Notes: generated from the sequence alone by a model not told the origin. 64,000 nt of DNA from Castellaniella hirudinis (GCF_042651965.1 NZ_JBHSDY010000011.1:62001-126000), one strand, 5' to 3'. Shown: positions 11,372-20,363, counted from the first letter of the stretch. A program made the numbers and translations.

Positions 11372-12118
11372 TCAGGCCTGACTGCGTTCGGCATTCAGCC
11401 AGAGCTGGTCGAACAGGTATTCCTGGATGTGGGCGAATTCCTCGCTCTGGATGACCAGCCCGAAGTTCTCCCGCCGCGAGGAAATCAGGCTGACGCAGTC
11501 GTCGTGGATGAACATGGTCATGGAAAAGTTCGTCAGCGCGGGTGCGTAGCGCAGTTCCCGCTGGATGGCCGGGTTGGTGCCCCAGATGTTGCTGACTTCC
11601 TCGGTGCGGGTGCGGATCACGCGCAGTTCGATGCCCCGGCGGATGCGTTCCTGACTGAACTTGTCGACTTCCTCGAAGCCCGGGGTCTCCAGCATTTCGG
11701 CCATGGACAGACAGGCGCGCACCACGCCTGATTTGCATTCGAGCGTGTTGTGCAGCACGGTGCGGATCCCGGCTTCGCCTTCGTACAAGCGCACTTTGGG
11801 CCGGATGGGCGAGGCATTGTGCAGCGCGGTCAGTTCCGGGATCAGGTCGCGCAGGTGCGCCAGCCGCGTCTCGTGGCGCTTGAGCAGTTGCTCGGGCGGT
11901 TCGGGGACGACAATGATGCGCCCCTGTTTCTCGTGTCGGGTGACCAGGCCGTTTTCCACCAGACGGGCCAGCACGTCATAAGCGGTCGTGCGGCCGATGC
12001 CGGCCTGCTTGGCGATCAGGTGCACCGGGGCTTCTCCGGTTTCCAGGGCGGCCAGATACAGTTTCGCTTCCTTGCCGGTGATGCCGATCGCAGCCAGGCG
12101 CTCTCTCAGATAAAACAT
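11372..12118 (-). CDS. TrmB-family transcriptional regulator
   Basis: The 248-residue protein has the TrmB layout: an N-terminal winged helix (~10-75: LAAIGITGKEAKLYLAALETGEAPVHLIAKQAGIGRTTAYDVLARLVENGLV), a short coiled segment, then a phospholipase-D-like regulatory domain (RPKVRLYEGEAGIRTVLHNTL, IRRGIELRVIRT, NFSMTMFIHDDCVSLIS). TrmB proteins are best known from archaea sensing sugars; bacterial members are fewer and their ligands mostly unknown. It is divergent from the nitrilase/binding-protein pair across a 258-base AT-rich spacer with a large palindrome, so it probably controls that pair and itself. Confidence 0.8.
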   Translation of the reverse strand: MFYLRERLAAIGITGKEAKLYLAALETGEAPVHLIAKQAGIGRTTAYDVLARLVENGLVTRHEKQGRIIVVPEPPEQLLKRHETRLAHLRDLIPELTALHNASPIRPKVRLYEGEAGIRTVLHNTLECKSGVVRACLSMAEMLETPGFEEVDKFSQERIRRGIELRVIRTRTEEVSNIWGTNPAIQRELRYAPALTNFSMTMFIHDDCVSLISSRRENFGLVIQSEEFAHIQEYLFDQLWLNAERSQA

Positions 12119-12262
12119 CGGCCTTTTTCCTTGTTGAAAAGGTGGGGGATAGACAGGCCGAGCGTATCACGACGGAGTGTCGAAAATGATCGACAGTCTA
12201 TTGTTTGAAGTCGTATCGGGCTGAATTTATTTCTCTATCAGATTGAATAATATGTGATTTTA

Positions 12263-12290
12263 TGAATTGTTCGATTTGACGAATAATTCA
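12263..12290. promoter_or_regulatory. 28-base palindrome, candidate TrmB-type operator
   Basis: Arms TGAATTGTTCG (12263-12273) and CGAATAATTCA (12280-12290) match in 10 of 11 positions around a 6-base centre. A related half-site TGAATAATA occurs about 20 bases upstream (from 12244). It sits in the AT-rich spacer between the TrmB-type gene and the nitrilase, just upstream of the nitrilase promoter, a position suited to control by the divergent regulator. Confidence 0.6.
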
Positions 12291-12305
12291 GACTGCTCCG
12301 TCATC

Positions 12306-12333
12306 TTGACGTCCTTGGGCGCCTCTCTAGACT
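12306..12333 (+). promoter_or_regulatory. sigma70-type promoter of the nitrilase gene
   Basis: TTGACG (12306-12311) and TAGACT (12328-12333) are separated by 16 bases, about 45 bases before the nitrilase ATG. The palindrome at 12263-12290 ends 15 bases upstream of the -35, which would suit an activator. Confidence 0.5.
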
Positions 12334-12376
12334 GTTCTGTCTACGTTGTTTTCCGTCTGATCGCTTGAGGTGTTCC

Positions 12377-13321
12377 ATGCGTTACAAAGCAGCAGTCGTC
12401 CAGGCCGGTTCGGTCCCTTTTCATCCGGAAGCGTCGGTGGACAAGGCCTGCGGCCTGATCGCCGAGGCCGGGCGGGAAGGGGCGCGCCTGATCGTCTTTC
12501 CCGAGGCCTTCATTTCGGGCTATCCGAAGGGGTGTCATTTCGGCGCGCCCGTCGGCTACCGGACCCCGGAGGGGCGCGAGGATTTCTTCCGCTACCAGGC
12601 CGGTGCGATTACGGTGCCGGGGCCCGAAACCGATCGCCTGGGCGAGGCCGCCCGCGAGGCCGGCGCCTTCGTCGTCATAGGCGTGATCGAACGGGACGGC
12701 GGCACCCTGTACTGCACCGTGATCTTCTTCGGGGCGGACGGCGCGTATCTGGGCAAGCACCGCAAGCTGATGCCCACGGTGGCCGAGCGGGTCGTCTGGG
12801 GCTTTGGCGACGGCTCGACCCTGCCGGTGTTCAACACGGAACTGGGCAATGTCGGTTCGGTCATCTGCTGGGAAAACTACATGCCGGCCCTGCGCCTGGC
12901 GATGTACGGCAAGGGCGTCAACATCTATTGCGCGCCCACGGCCGACGATCGCGACGTCTGGCTGGCCTCGATGCGGCATATCGCCCAGGAAGGGCGCTGC
13001 TTCGTGTTTTCCGCCTGCCAGTACATCACGCGCGGCGCCTATGACGAGGACTACCGCTGCGCGCGGGGCGATGAGCCCGGCACGGTGCTGCTGCGCGGCA
13101 ACAGTGTCATCGTCGATCCGATGGGCGAGATCATTGCCGGGCCGTATGCCGAAGGGGAAACCATTCTCTACGCCGACGTCGACCTGGATCTGATCCAGCA
13201 CACCAAGTTCGAATTCGACGTCGTGGGGCATTATGCCCGCCCGGACATTTTCTCGCTGCAGGTCAACGAGCAGCCCCTGTCGCCCGTGCGCTATATGAAC
13301 GGGACCGCGCCGAAAGCCTGA
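12377..13321 (+). CDS. nitrilase
   Basis: Carbon-nitrogen hydrolase of the nitrilase branch, converting an organic nitrile (or a cyanide-type substrate) to the carboxylic acid and ammonia. The catalytic triad is visible: E43 in FPEAFISGYP, K130 in GKHRKLMPT, and C164 in SVICWENYMP. The segment KGCHFGAPVGYRTPEGREDF is characteristic of true nitrilases rather than amidases. I start it at the ATG at 12377 (314 residues); an earlier in-frame TTG at 12365 has no support. A binding-protein gene follows after 47 bases, suggesting that the nitrile or its product is captured from outside. Substrate unknown. Confidence 0.88.
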   Translation: MRYKAAVVQAGSVPFHPEASVDKACGLIAEAGREGARLIVFPEAFISGYPKGCHFGAPVGYRTPEGREDFFRYQAGAITVPGPETDRLGEAAREAGAFVVIGVIERDGGTLYCTVIFFGADGAYLGKHRKLMPTVAERVVWGFGDGSTLPVFNTELGNVGSVICWENYMPALRLAMYGKGVNIYCAPTADDRDVWLASMRHIAQEGRCFVFSACQYITRGAYDEDYRCARGDEPGTVLLRGNSVIVDPMGEIIAGPYAEGETILYADVDLDLIQHTKFEFDVVGHYARPDIFSLQVNEQPLSPVRYMNGTAPKA

Positions 13322-13368
13322 GCGCCGGCCGCTGACCACTCAATTCTGGAATTCTGGAGGATACAACC

Positions 13369-14610
13369 ATGAAGCGCATCAACCACACGTCCGGCACGCG
13401 TCTCACCACCCTGGTCGCCGCCTTGTCTGCGGGCTTGTTCTGCGCCGGCGCCGCCCAGGCGCAGGCCGGCGCCTTTTCCGATGGCGTCGTGAAAATCGGC
13501 GTGCTGACCGATTTGTCGGGCGTCTATTCCGACGTGGGCGGCAAGGGCTCGATCATCGCGGCGGAAATGGCCGTCAAGGATTTCGGCGGTTCGCTCGACG
13601 GGACGCCGGTCGAGGTGGTGTCGGCGGATCACCAGAGCAAGGCGGACGAGGGCGCGCTGGTGGCCCGCACCTGGTTCGACCGCGAGCAGGTCGATACCAT
13701 CGTCGGGATGAACAATTCGTCGGTCGCCCTGGCGGTGGTCAATATCGCCAAGGCCGACAACAAGATCGTCATCAACACCGGCGCGGGCACGACCGCGCTG
13801 ACGAACGAGAGCTGCGCGCCGACGTCCATCCACTACAACTACGACACGTATGCGCTGTCGCACGGCACCGCCAAGTACGTCGTCAAGAACGGCGGCGATT
13901 CCTGGTATTTCGTGACGGCCGATTATTCATTCGGCAAACAGCTGGAAAAGGATGCCACCGCCGTGATCAAGGAAAACGGCGGCAAGGTGCTCGGGTCCGC
14001 CCGCCACCCGATCAATACCGGCGACTTTTCCTCGTACCTGATGTCGGCCCAGGCCTCGGGCGCGAAGATCGTCGGCCTGGCCAATGCGGGCAAGGACACC
14101 ATCAACGCCATCAAGACCGCACACCAGTTCGGCGTGACGGAAAACCAGGACCTGGCCGGTCTGCTGGTGTTCATCCAGGACATCCATAGCCTCGGCCTGG
14201 ACGTGGCCAAGGGCCTGTACATCACCACGGGCTTTTACTGGGACCGCAACGAAGAGACGCGCGCCTGGTCCAAACGCTTCTACGAACAGGCGGGCAAGAT
14301 GCCGTCCATGAATCACGCGGCGACGTATTCGGCGACGCTGCATTACCTGAAGGCGGTGCAGGCCGCCAGGACGGACGCGACCGACGCCGTGAACCAGCAG
14401 ATGCGCAAGACGCCGGTCGATGACTTTTATTCCCGGGGCGGCGTCATCCGGCCGGATGGGCGGATGATCCACGATATGTACCTGGTGCAGGTGAAGTCGC
14501 CGGCGGAATCGAAATATCCCTGGGACTACTACAAGGTCATCGCCACGATTCCTCAGGACGATGCCTTCATGCCCTTGTCCGAGAGCAGTTGCGCTTTGCT
14601 CAAGCAGTGA
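13369..14610 (+). CDS. ABC transporter substrate-binding protein, branched-chain amino acid type
   Basis: A periplasmic type I binding protein (Peripla_BP_6/LivJ-like) of 413 residues. It has a signal peptide ending near GAAQAQA (~residue 35), then SDGVVKIGVLTDLSGVYSDVGGKGS, GMNNSSVALAVVNIAKADNKIVINTGAGTTALTNESCAPTSIHYNYDT and WYFVTADYSFGKQLEKD, all typical of the urea/amide/aromatic-acid-binding subgroup. A strong ribosome site (GGAGGA) precedes the ATG. It lies 47 bases behind the nitrilase, but no permease or ATPase gene of this class is in the window, so it either serves a transporter encoded elsewhere or works in sensing. Confidence 0.88.
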   Translation: MKRINHTSGTRLTTLVAALSAGLFCAGAAQAQAGAFSDGVVKIGVLTDLSGVYSDVGGKGSIIAAEMAVKDFGGSLDGTPVEVVSADHQSKADEGALVARTWFDREQVDTIVGMNNSSVALAVVNIAKADNKIVINTGAGTTALTNESCAPTSIHYNYDTYALSHGTAKYVVKNGGDSWYFVTADYSFGKQLEKDATAVIKENGGKVLGSARHPINTGDFSSYLMSAQASGAKIVGLANAGKDTINAIKTAHQFGVTENQDLAGLLVFIQDIHSLGLDVAKGLYITTGFYWDRNEETRAWSKRFYEQAGKMPSMNHAATYSATLHYLKAVQAARTDATDAVNQQMRKTPVDDFYSRGGVIRPDGRMIHDMYLVQVKSPAESKYPWDYYKVIATIPQDDAFMPLSESSCALLKQ

Positions 14611-14657
14611 TGCTGCGCGCGGGTGATCCCGCGCGTGTCATCCTGCGTGCGCTCCAG

Positions 14658-14686
14658 GAGCGGCCCGGCTGAACGCCGGGCCGCTC
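14658..14686. terminator. bidirectional hairpin between binding protein and potC-like gene
   Basis: Perfect 12-bp stem GAGCGGCCCGGC / GCCGGGCCGCTC with loop TGAAC. It lies between two convergent genes and its right arm overlaps the stop codon of the minus-strand permease. There is no T tract on either side. Confidence 0.55.
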
Positions 14687-15524
14687 AGTCGTCCAGCCGC
14701 ACGGTCTTGGCCTCGACGCGGCCGCGCAGCCATTCCAGGGCCAGCAGCAGCGCCGTCGAGAACAGGATCAGGATGGTGGCGACGGCGGCGATCACCGGGC
14801 TGATGTTCTCGCGGATGCCGGTGAACATCTGGCGCGGCAGGGTGACCTGTTCGGGACCGGCCAGGAACAGCGTGATGACGATTTCGTCGAACGCCGTGGC
14901 GAAGGCGAACAGGGCGCCGGCGATGACGCCGGGCGCGATGATGGGCAGCGTCACCTTGAAGAAGGACTGGACGGGGCCGGCGCCCAGGCTGTAGCTGGCG
15001 CGCAGCAGATTGGGGTCGAAGCCCTGCAGCGTGGCCGACACGGTGGTGACCACGAAAGGCGCGCCGATCGCGGCCAGGGCCAGGATCAGGCCGCCGTAGC
15101 TGTTGACCAGGCCGTAGGGCGCGAAGAACAGGTAGATGCCCAGGCCGGTCACCACCAGCGGCACGATCATCGGCGAAATCAGCACCGCCATCAGCAGGCC
15201 TTTGCCGCGAAACTGCGCGCGGTGCAGACCGGCGGCGGCCAGCGTGCCCAGCACTGTGGCCAGCAGCGTGGCGGCCGGGGCGATGATGAAGCTGTTGGTG
15301 GTCGCCCGGGCCCAGTCGTCCGAATGGAACAGCGCCTCGTACCAGCGCAGCGAGAACGACTCGATGGGGTAGAGCAGCATCGAGCTCTGGTTGAACGACA
15401 GCGGGACGATCACCAGGATCGGCAGCAGCAGGAATACCAGCAGCAGCGCGCACAGGATGCGCAGCGCGTAGTGCCAGGTGCGCTCGGTCAGCGACAGGTA
15501 GGGCGGGAATTCGGTCTTGAACAT
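14685..15524 (-). CDS. polyamine-type ABC transporter permease (PotC-like)
   Basis: Inner-membrane permease of 279 residues with about six helices, the first being LRILCALLLVFLLLPILVIVPLSF. The BPD-type EAA loop is seen around ASYSLGAGPVQSFFKVTLPIIAPGVIAGALFAFATAFDEIVIT, typical of PotC/YdcV proteins. It is the last gene of a five-gene minus-strand operon (aminotransferase, ATPase, binding protein, two permeases), only 10 bases behind the first permease gene. Substrate is probably a polyamine, GABA-like compound or opine-type amine, judging from the aminotransferase at the head of the operon. Confidence 0.88.
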   Translation of the reverse strand: MFKTEFPPYLSLTERTWHYALRILCALLLVFLLLPILVIVPLSFNQSSMLLYPIESFSLRWYEALFHSDDWARATTNSFIIAPAATLLATVLGTLAAAGLHRAQFRGKGLLMAVLISPMIVPLVVTGLGIYLFFAPYGLVNSYGGLILALAAIGAPFVVTTVSATLQGFDPNLLRASYSLGAGPVQSFFKVTLPIIAPGVIAGALFAFATAFDEIVITLFLAGPEQVTLPRQMFTGIRENISPVIAAVATILILFSTALLLALEWLRGRVEAKTVRLDD

Positions 15525-15534
15525 TTTCGCGTCC

Positions 15535-16770
15535 TCAGTTCAGGGCCAGTTCCTTGCCGGAGATCCGGCGGTACAGGGCGTAGAGCAGCAGGGTGGCCAC
15601 CAGCAGGATCAGGCCCAGCGCGCTGGCCATGCCCCAGTTGATGGTCTGATTGGTGAAGTAGGCGACGTAGTAGCTGATCATCTGGTCGCCGGCGCCGCCC
15701 AGCAGGGCCGGCGTGATGTAGTAGCCGATGGCGATGATGAACACCAGCAGCGAGCCGGCGGCGATGCCGGGGTAGGTCTGCGGCACGTACACGCGCCAGA
15801 AGGCGGCGAAGGGATGGCTGCCCAGCGAAATCGCGGCGCGCTGGTAGCTGGGCGGCACCGACTGCATGACGCTGTACAGGGGCAGCACCATGAAGGGCAG
15901 CAGGATGTGGACCATGGCGATGTAGACGCCCAGGCGGTTGAACAGCAGGGGCAGGGGCTCGGAGATCAGGCCCAGGCCGCCCAGCGCGCTATTGATCAGG
16001 CCCTCGCGCTGCAGCAGCACCACCCAGGCGGCGATGCGCACCAGCACCGAGGTCCAGAAAGGGATCAGGATGCAGATCAGGACCAGATTGGCGCGCCGCT
16101 TGGGCAGGCGCGTGATCCAGTAGGCCAGGGGGTAGCCCAGCGCCAGCGCGATCAGCGTGACCACCAGGCTGATGACGAAGGTGCGCGAGAAGATTTCCTG
16201 GAAGGCCGAGGTGCCGGCCGGCGCCGCGACCACGTGGCCCTGGGGGTCGAGCTTCAGATCCAGCGAGGCCAGCAGGTAATAAGGCGTCCAGTGCTGGTTG
16301 TTGTTGGCGATGACCGTCCAGTAGGCGGGCTCGGCCCAGCGCTTGTCCAGTTCGGTCAGTTGCGCGCGCGCGTCGGCGGCGTCGGCCGCCTGGATCGGCA
16401 TGTGGCGCAGGGTCTTGAAGATCAGCGAGCGATAGCCGGCGATCTCGTAGTTCAGGCGGCGGGCCAGTTCGCCCGCGGCAGGGGTGTTTTTGGCGTGCGC
16501 CAGATCCTGGGTCAGCGCTTCGAAGGCGGTGTCGGGCGGCGTGGCGCCGCCGTCCCATTGGGACAGCGCCTGCAGGGTGCGAGGCAGGGTGTCGATGACT
16601 TCGGGGTTGTCGGCGGCCCGGGTCAGCAGGGCGGCGATCGGAATCACGAAGATCGCCAGCAGGAACAGGGCCAGCGGCCCGACCAGCAGGAGGGCGCGTC
16701 CGGTCTGGCGCCGCTGCGTGGCGCGCATCGAGCGCCGGATGGCGCCGGGGTCGTCTAGGGTCGTGTCCAT
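15535..16770 (-). CDS. polyamine-type ABC transporter permease (PotB-like), with long periplasmic loop
   Basis: First permease of the importer, 411 residues against ~280-310 for E. coli PotB. The extra length is a ~150-residue soluble segment between the first helix (ALLLVGPLALFLLAIFVIPIAALL, ~28-51) and the next helices (from about residue 195); it includes NNNQHWTPYYLLASLDLKLDPQGHVV. The EAA-type loop is SYQRAAISLGSHPFAAFWRVYVPQTYPGIAAG. Long-loop PotB proteins of this kind occur in several proteobacterial polyamine/opine importers. It lies between the binding-protein gene (67-base gap) and the PotC-like gene (10-base gap). Confidence 0.88.
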   Translation of the reverse strand: MDTTLDDPGAIRRSMRATQRRQTGRALLLVGPLALFLLAIFVIPIAALLTRAADNPEVIDTLPRTLQALSQWDGGATPPDTAFEALTQDLAHAKNTPAAGELARRLNYEIAGYRSLIFKTLRHMPIQAADAADARAQLTELDKRWAEPAYWTVIANNNQHWTPYYLLASLDLKLDPQGHVVAAPAGTSAFQEIFSRTFVISLVVTLIALALGYPLAYWITRLPKRRANLVLICILIPFWTSVLVRIAAWVVLLQREGLINSALGGLGLISEPLPLLFNRLGVYIAMVHILLPFMVLPLYSVMQSVPPSYQRAAISLGSHPFAAFWRVYVPQTYPGIAAGSLLVFIIAIGYYITPALLGGAGDQMISYYVAYFTNQTINWGMASALGLILLVATLLLYALYRRISGKELALN

Positions 16771-16837
16771 GGCGGAGTTCCTTGGTCAAGCGCAGGGGCC
16801 GGCGCCCGGCCGGCCCCCAGGCGAATCAACGCTTGGG

Positions 16838-17881
16838 TCAGCGGGCGGCCCAGGCCGTGAAGCGCTGTTCCAGTTCTTCGCCGTGGTCGGTCCAGAACTC
16901 CAGATCGTTGAACAGGGCGTTGCGGGCGTTGGCCGGAGAGTTGGGCACGTTGGCCAGCACTTCGGGCTTGAGCATGCTGATGGCCTCTTTGCTGACCGGG
17001 CCGTAGGCGATGTGCTCGGAGTAGGACGCCTGCGCCTTGGGCGAGCTGGCATAGCGGATGAACTCGATCGCCTGGTCCTTGTTCGGCGAGCCGACCGGGA
17101 TGACCCAGTAGTCGAAGTCGTAGACGCTGCCGGCCCAGACGACCTTCAGGGGCCGTCCTTCGCGCTGCGCGGCGTCGATGCGGCCGTTGTAGGCGGCGGA
17201 CATGACGACGTCGCCGGCCGACAGCATCTGCGGCGGCTGGGCGCCGGCTTCCCACCACTGGATGTGAGGCTTGAGCTCGTCGAGCTTCTTGAAGGCGCGG
17301 TCCACGCCTTCGGGCGTCGCCAGCACTTTGTAGACGTCCTGCGGCGGCACGCCGTCGGCCATCAGGGCGAATTCGACGTTGTAGTGCGCGCCCTTGCGCA
17401 GGCCGCGCTTGCCGGGGAATTTTTTCACGTCCCAGAAATCGGCCCAGCCGGTCGGCGGCGTCTTCAGGGTATCGGCGTTGTAGGCCAGGACGGTGGACCA
17501 GACGAAAGTGCCTACGCCGCAGTATTTCAGGGCGCCTCGCACCATGTCGGCCTTGTTCAGGACGGTGCTCCAGTCGATGTTCTCGTACAGGCCTTCGTCG
17601 CAGCCGCGGCCCAGATCGCCGGTTTCGACTTCGACGGCGTCCCAGACGACGTTCTTGGACTGGACCATGGCTTTGACCTTGGCCTGTTCGCCGTTGTAGG
17701 CGACGGGGATGATCTTCTTGCCGGTTTCTTTTTCGTAGGGCTGGATGAATGCGGCGGTCTGGGCGTCGCCGTTGGCGCCGCCGAAGTTCACGACCGTCAG
17801 GTCGCGGGCCTGGGCGGGCGCCTGGGCCAGGGCCAGGGGCAGCGCGAGCGCCAGGGCCGTCAGCAGAGTCTGGTTTTTCAT
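16838..17881 (-). CDS. polyamine-type ABC transporter substrate-binding protein (PotD-like)
   Basis: Periplasmic type II binding protein. The start at 17881 gives 347 residues with a clear signal peptide (MKNQTLLTALALALPLALAQAPAQA). Upstream open frame exists but belongs to no protein. Mature landmarks: LTVVNFGGANGDAQTAAFIQPYEKETGKKI, VGTFVWSTVLAYNADTL, and WVIPVGSPNKDQAIEFIRYASSPKAQA, as in spermidine/putrescine-binding proteins. It sits between the ATPase gene (29-base gap) and the permeases. The ligand cannot be fixed from sequence; an aminotransferase in the same operon favours an amine. Confidence 0.88.
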   Translation of the reverse strand: MKNQTLLTALALALPLALAQAPAQARDLTVVNFGGANGDAQTAAFIQPYEKETGKKIIPVAYNGEQAKVKAMVQSKNVVWDAVEVETGDLGRGCDEGLYENIDWSTVLNKADMVRGALKYCGVGTFVWSTVLAYNADTLKTPPTGWADFWDVKKFPGKRGLRKGAHYNVEFALMADGVPPQDVYKVLATPEGVDRAFKKLDELKPHIQWWEAGAQPPQMLSAGDVVMSAAYNGRIDAAQREGRPLKVVWAGSVYDFDYWVIPVGSPNKDQAIEFIRYASSPKAQASYSEHIAYGPVSKEAISMLKPEVLANVPNSPANARNALFNDLEFWTDHGEELEQRFTAWAAR

Positions 17882-17910
17882 GGAATGTCTCCTGTGTTGT
17901 CGTGGGAATG

Positions 17911-19002
17911 TCAGGGGAGGAAAACGCGGACGTGCCCGGGATCGATCCGCAGGGGGATGCGGGTTCCGGGGGCATGCGACCCGGCGTCCGCGGCCAGGGG
18001 CATTTTGACGAAGAAGGTGTCGCCGCCGTCCAGGCGGCAGCGCAGGCGCACGTGGTCGCCGAAGTAGACCTCGTCGACCGTCTGGGCCTGGAAGCCGTTG
18101 TCGCTGCCCGCCGGGGCCGGCTGGACGCGTTCCGGGCGCATCGCCACGATGCAGGGAGCGCCGGCTTGCAGGCCCTGGACGTTGAGCCCGCGCAGCAGCG
18201 TGCCGCCGGCCAGTTCGACCTGGCAGCGTTCGCCCTCGACGGCGCACACGGTGCCGGGGAACTGGTTGCTGTCGCCGACGAAACCCGCGACGAAGCGGTT
18301 GCACGGGGTTTCGTACAGCGTGTCGGCGGCGCAGACTTGCTGGATGACGCCCTGGTTGAACACCGCGATGCGGTTGCTCATGGTCAGGGCTTCGCTCTGG
18401 TCATGGGTGACGTAGACGAAGGTGATGCCCAGTTGCCGGTGCAGCGCCTTGAGTTCGAGCTGCATGTGTTCGCGCAACTGCTTGTCCAGCGCGCCCAGCG
18501 GCTCGTCCATGAGGACGATCTGGGGCTGGAAGACCAGCGCGCGCGCCAGGGCGATGCGCTGCTGCTGGCCGCCCGAGAGCTGGGCGGGGTAGCGTTTGGC
18601 GAAGTCCTGCATCTGCACCATGGACAGGGCCTCGTGGATGCGTTGCGCGCGCTGCGCGGCGGGCATCTTGCGGACCTTCAGCGGGTATTCCAGATTGCGC
18701 TCGACCGTCATGTGGGGAAACAGCGCGTAGTTCTGGAACACCATGCCCAGGTTGCGATGGTGCGGCGGGACGTCGTTCAGGCGGCGTCCTTCCAGGAAGA
18801 TGTCGCCCCGCGTCGGGGATTCGAAACCGGCGAGCATCATCAGACAGGTGGTCTTGCCCGAGCCGGAGGGACCGAGCAGGGACAGGAACTCGCCGGGGTG
18901 GATGTCCAGATTGAGGTCCCGGACGACCAGATTGCTGCCGTCGTAGGATTTCTGGACGCTCTGGAAACGGACCAGGGGTTCGGGGGCGGGAACTGCGGAC
19001 AT
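17911..19002 (-). CDS. polyamine-type ABC transporter ATP-binding protein (PotA-like)
   Basis: Cytoplasmic ATPase driving the importer. With the start at 19002 it has 363 residues, the size of PotA/MalK-type proteins. It shows Walker A GPSGSGKTT, Q-loop VFQNYALFPHMTV, signature LSGGQQQRIALARAL, Walker B IVLMDEPLGALD and switch histidine VTHDQSEALTMS. A C-terminal TOBE-like domain follows (CAVEGERCQVELAGG, VAMRPERV). It is second in the operon, 68 bases behind the GabT-like gene and 29 bases before the binding protein. Confidence 0.93.
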   Translation of the reverse strand: MSAVPAPEPLVRFQSVQKSYDGSNLVVRDLNLDIHPGEFLSLLGPSGSGKTTCLMMLAGFESPTRGDIFLEGRRLNDVPPHHRNLGMVFQNYALFPHMTVERNLEYPLKVRKMPAAQRAQRIHEALSMVQMQDFAKRYPAQLSGGQQQRIALARALVFQPQIVLMDEPLGALDKQLREHMQLELKALHRQLGITFVYVTHDQSEALTMSNRIAVFNQGVIQQVCAADTLYETPCNRFVAGFVGDSNQFPGTVCAVEGERCQVELAGGTLLRGLNVQGLQAGAPCIVAMRPERVQPAPAGSDNGFQAQTVDEVYFGDHVRLRCRLDGGDTFFVKMPLAADAGSHAPGTRIPLRIDPGHVRVFLP

Positions 19003-19070
19003 CAGGGGCAACCTCCGGGATGGATGAGGGGGAGCCAGAGCGGGTCGGGGGCTGGGGGTGCGAGCGGACC

Positions 19071-20330
19071 CTAGGCCATGGCTTCCTTGAGGATAGCCAA
19101 ACCTTCTTCCAGCAGGCCATCCGGGATTGTCAGGGGAAACAGGAAGCGGATGACGTTGCCGTAAGCGCCGCAGGTGAGCAGGATCAAGCCGTGCTCCAGG
19201 GCGCGGCGCTGGATGCGGGCGGCGCTGTCGGGGTCGGGGCTGCCGTCGGGATGGCGGAATTCGGCGGCGACCATGGCGCCCAGGCCGCGGATCTCGGCCA
19301 CGCGCGGGTGCGCGAAGCCGGCCAAGGCCTGGCGCAGGCGCGCGCCCAGGGTCTCGGCGCGCGCGATCAGGTGTTCTTCGTCGATGATGTCCAGCACGGC
19401 CAGGGCGGCGGCGATGGCCAGCGGGTTGCCCGCGTAGGTGCCGCCCAGCGAGCCGCGCGGCGCGGCGTCCATCAGCTCGGCCCGGCCGCAGACGCCGGAC
19501 AGCGGCATGCCGCCGGCCAAGCTCTTGGCCATGGTGATCAGGTCGGGCGCCACGCCCGAATGCTCGATGGCGAACATCTTGCCCGTGCGGGCGAAACCGG
19601 TCTGGACTTCGTCGACGATCAGCAGCATGCCGTGGGCGTCGCAGCGTTCGCGCAGCGCCCGCAGCAGTTCCGGCGGGGCGACGTTGAAACCGCCTTCGCC
19701 CTGGACCGGCTCGATGACGATGGCCGCCACCCGGCTCGGGCTGATGTCGGCCTTGAACAGCAGGTCCAGCGCGCGCAGGGAGTCCTGCGTGGTGATGCCG
19801 TCCAGCGGGGTGGGGAAGGGGATGTGATAGACCTCGGCCGGCAGCGGGCCGAAATCCTGCTTGTAGGGGGCGACTTTGCCGGTCAGGGCCATGCCCATGA
19901 AGGTGCGGCCGTGGAAGGCGCCGGAAAAGGCGATGACTCCGGTGCGACCGGTGGCGGCGCGCGCGATCTTGACGGCGTTTTCCAGGGCTTCGGCGCCGGT
20001 GGTGAAGAAAGCGGTTTTCTTGGGATGGTCGCCGGGCGTCAGGCGGTTGATGCGCTCGGCCAGTTCCACGTAGGAGCCATAGGGGGCGACCTGGAAGGCC
20101 GTGTGGGTGAAGGCGTCCAGTTGGGCGCGGATGGCGTCCACGATGCGCGGGTGGCGGTGGCCGGTGTTGGCCACGGCGATGCCGGCGGCAAAGTCGATGT
20201 AGCGCCGGCCTTCCACGTCCCACAGTTCGGCGTTCAGGGCGCGCCGGGCGTAGAAATCGCAGGTGATGCCGATGCCGTTGGGGATGGCGGCGTTCTTGCG
20301 GGCCTGCCAGTCCTGGTTGTGTTGCGTCAT
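19071..20330 (-). CDS. gabT: 4-aminobutyrate aminotransferase-like class III aminotransferase
   Basis: PLP enzyme of 419 residues that should move the amino group of GABA (or a close omega-amine) to 2-oxoglutarate. Landmarks: NTGHRHPRIVDAIRAQLD, FFTTGAEALENAVKIARAATGRTGVIAF, GAFHGRT, IVIEPVQGEGGF, and LLIVDEVQTGFARTGKMF (D240), with the PLP-binding lysine K269 in LITMAKSLAGG. The ATG at 20330 is preceded by GGAGAC at good spacing; an upstream in-frame start at 20411 would run across the promoter. It heads the transporter operon and faces a MocR/GabR-type regulator, the classical arrangement for GABA or putrescine use. Confidence 0.9.
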   Translation of the reverse strand: MTQHNQDWQARKNAAIPNGIGITCDFYARRALNAELWDVEGRRYIDFAAGIAVANTGHRHPRIVDAIRAQLDAFTHTAFQVAPYGSYVELAERINRLTPGDHPKKTAFFTTGAEALENAVKIARAATGRTGVIAFSGAFHGRTFMGMALTGKVAPYKQDFGPLPAEVYHIPFPTPLDGITTQDSLRALDLLFKADISPSRVAAIVIEPVQGEGGFNVAPPELLRALRERCDAHGMLLIVDEVQTGFARTGKMFAIEHSGVAPDLITMAKSLAGGMPLSGVCGRAELMDAAPRGSLGGTYAGNPLAIAAALAVLDIIDEEHLIARAETLGARLRQALAGFAHPRVAEIRGLGAMVAAEFRHPDGSPDPDSAARIQRRALEHGLILLTCGAYGNVIRFLFPLTIPDGLLEEGLAILKEAMA

Positions 20331-20344
20331 GCTTGTCTCCTGTT

Positions 20345-20363
20345 GAGCGGGGTGTTCCCGCTC
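20345..20363 (-). promoter_or_regulatory. leader hairpin before gabT
   Basis: Perfect 7-bp stem GAGCGGG / CCCGCTC with a 5-base loop, ending a few bases before the ribosome-binding site of the gabT-like gene on the minus strand. It could affect translation or mRNA stability of the operon. Confidence 0.35.

Noticed and set aside
16838..18304. 488-codon version of the PotD-like gene
   Set aside because: The extra N terminus lies in the PotA-like gene; the start at 17881 gives a proper signal peptide.
17911..20223. 770-codon version of the PotA-like gene
   Set aside because: The extension is the out-of-frame shadow of the gabT-like gene; the start at 19002 gives a normal ATPase.
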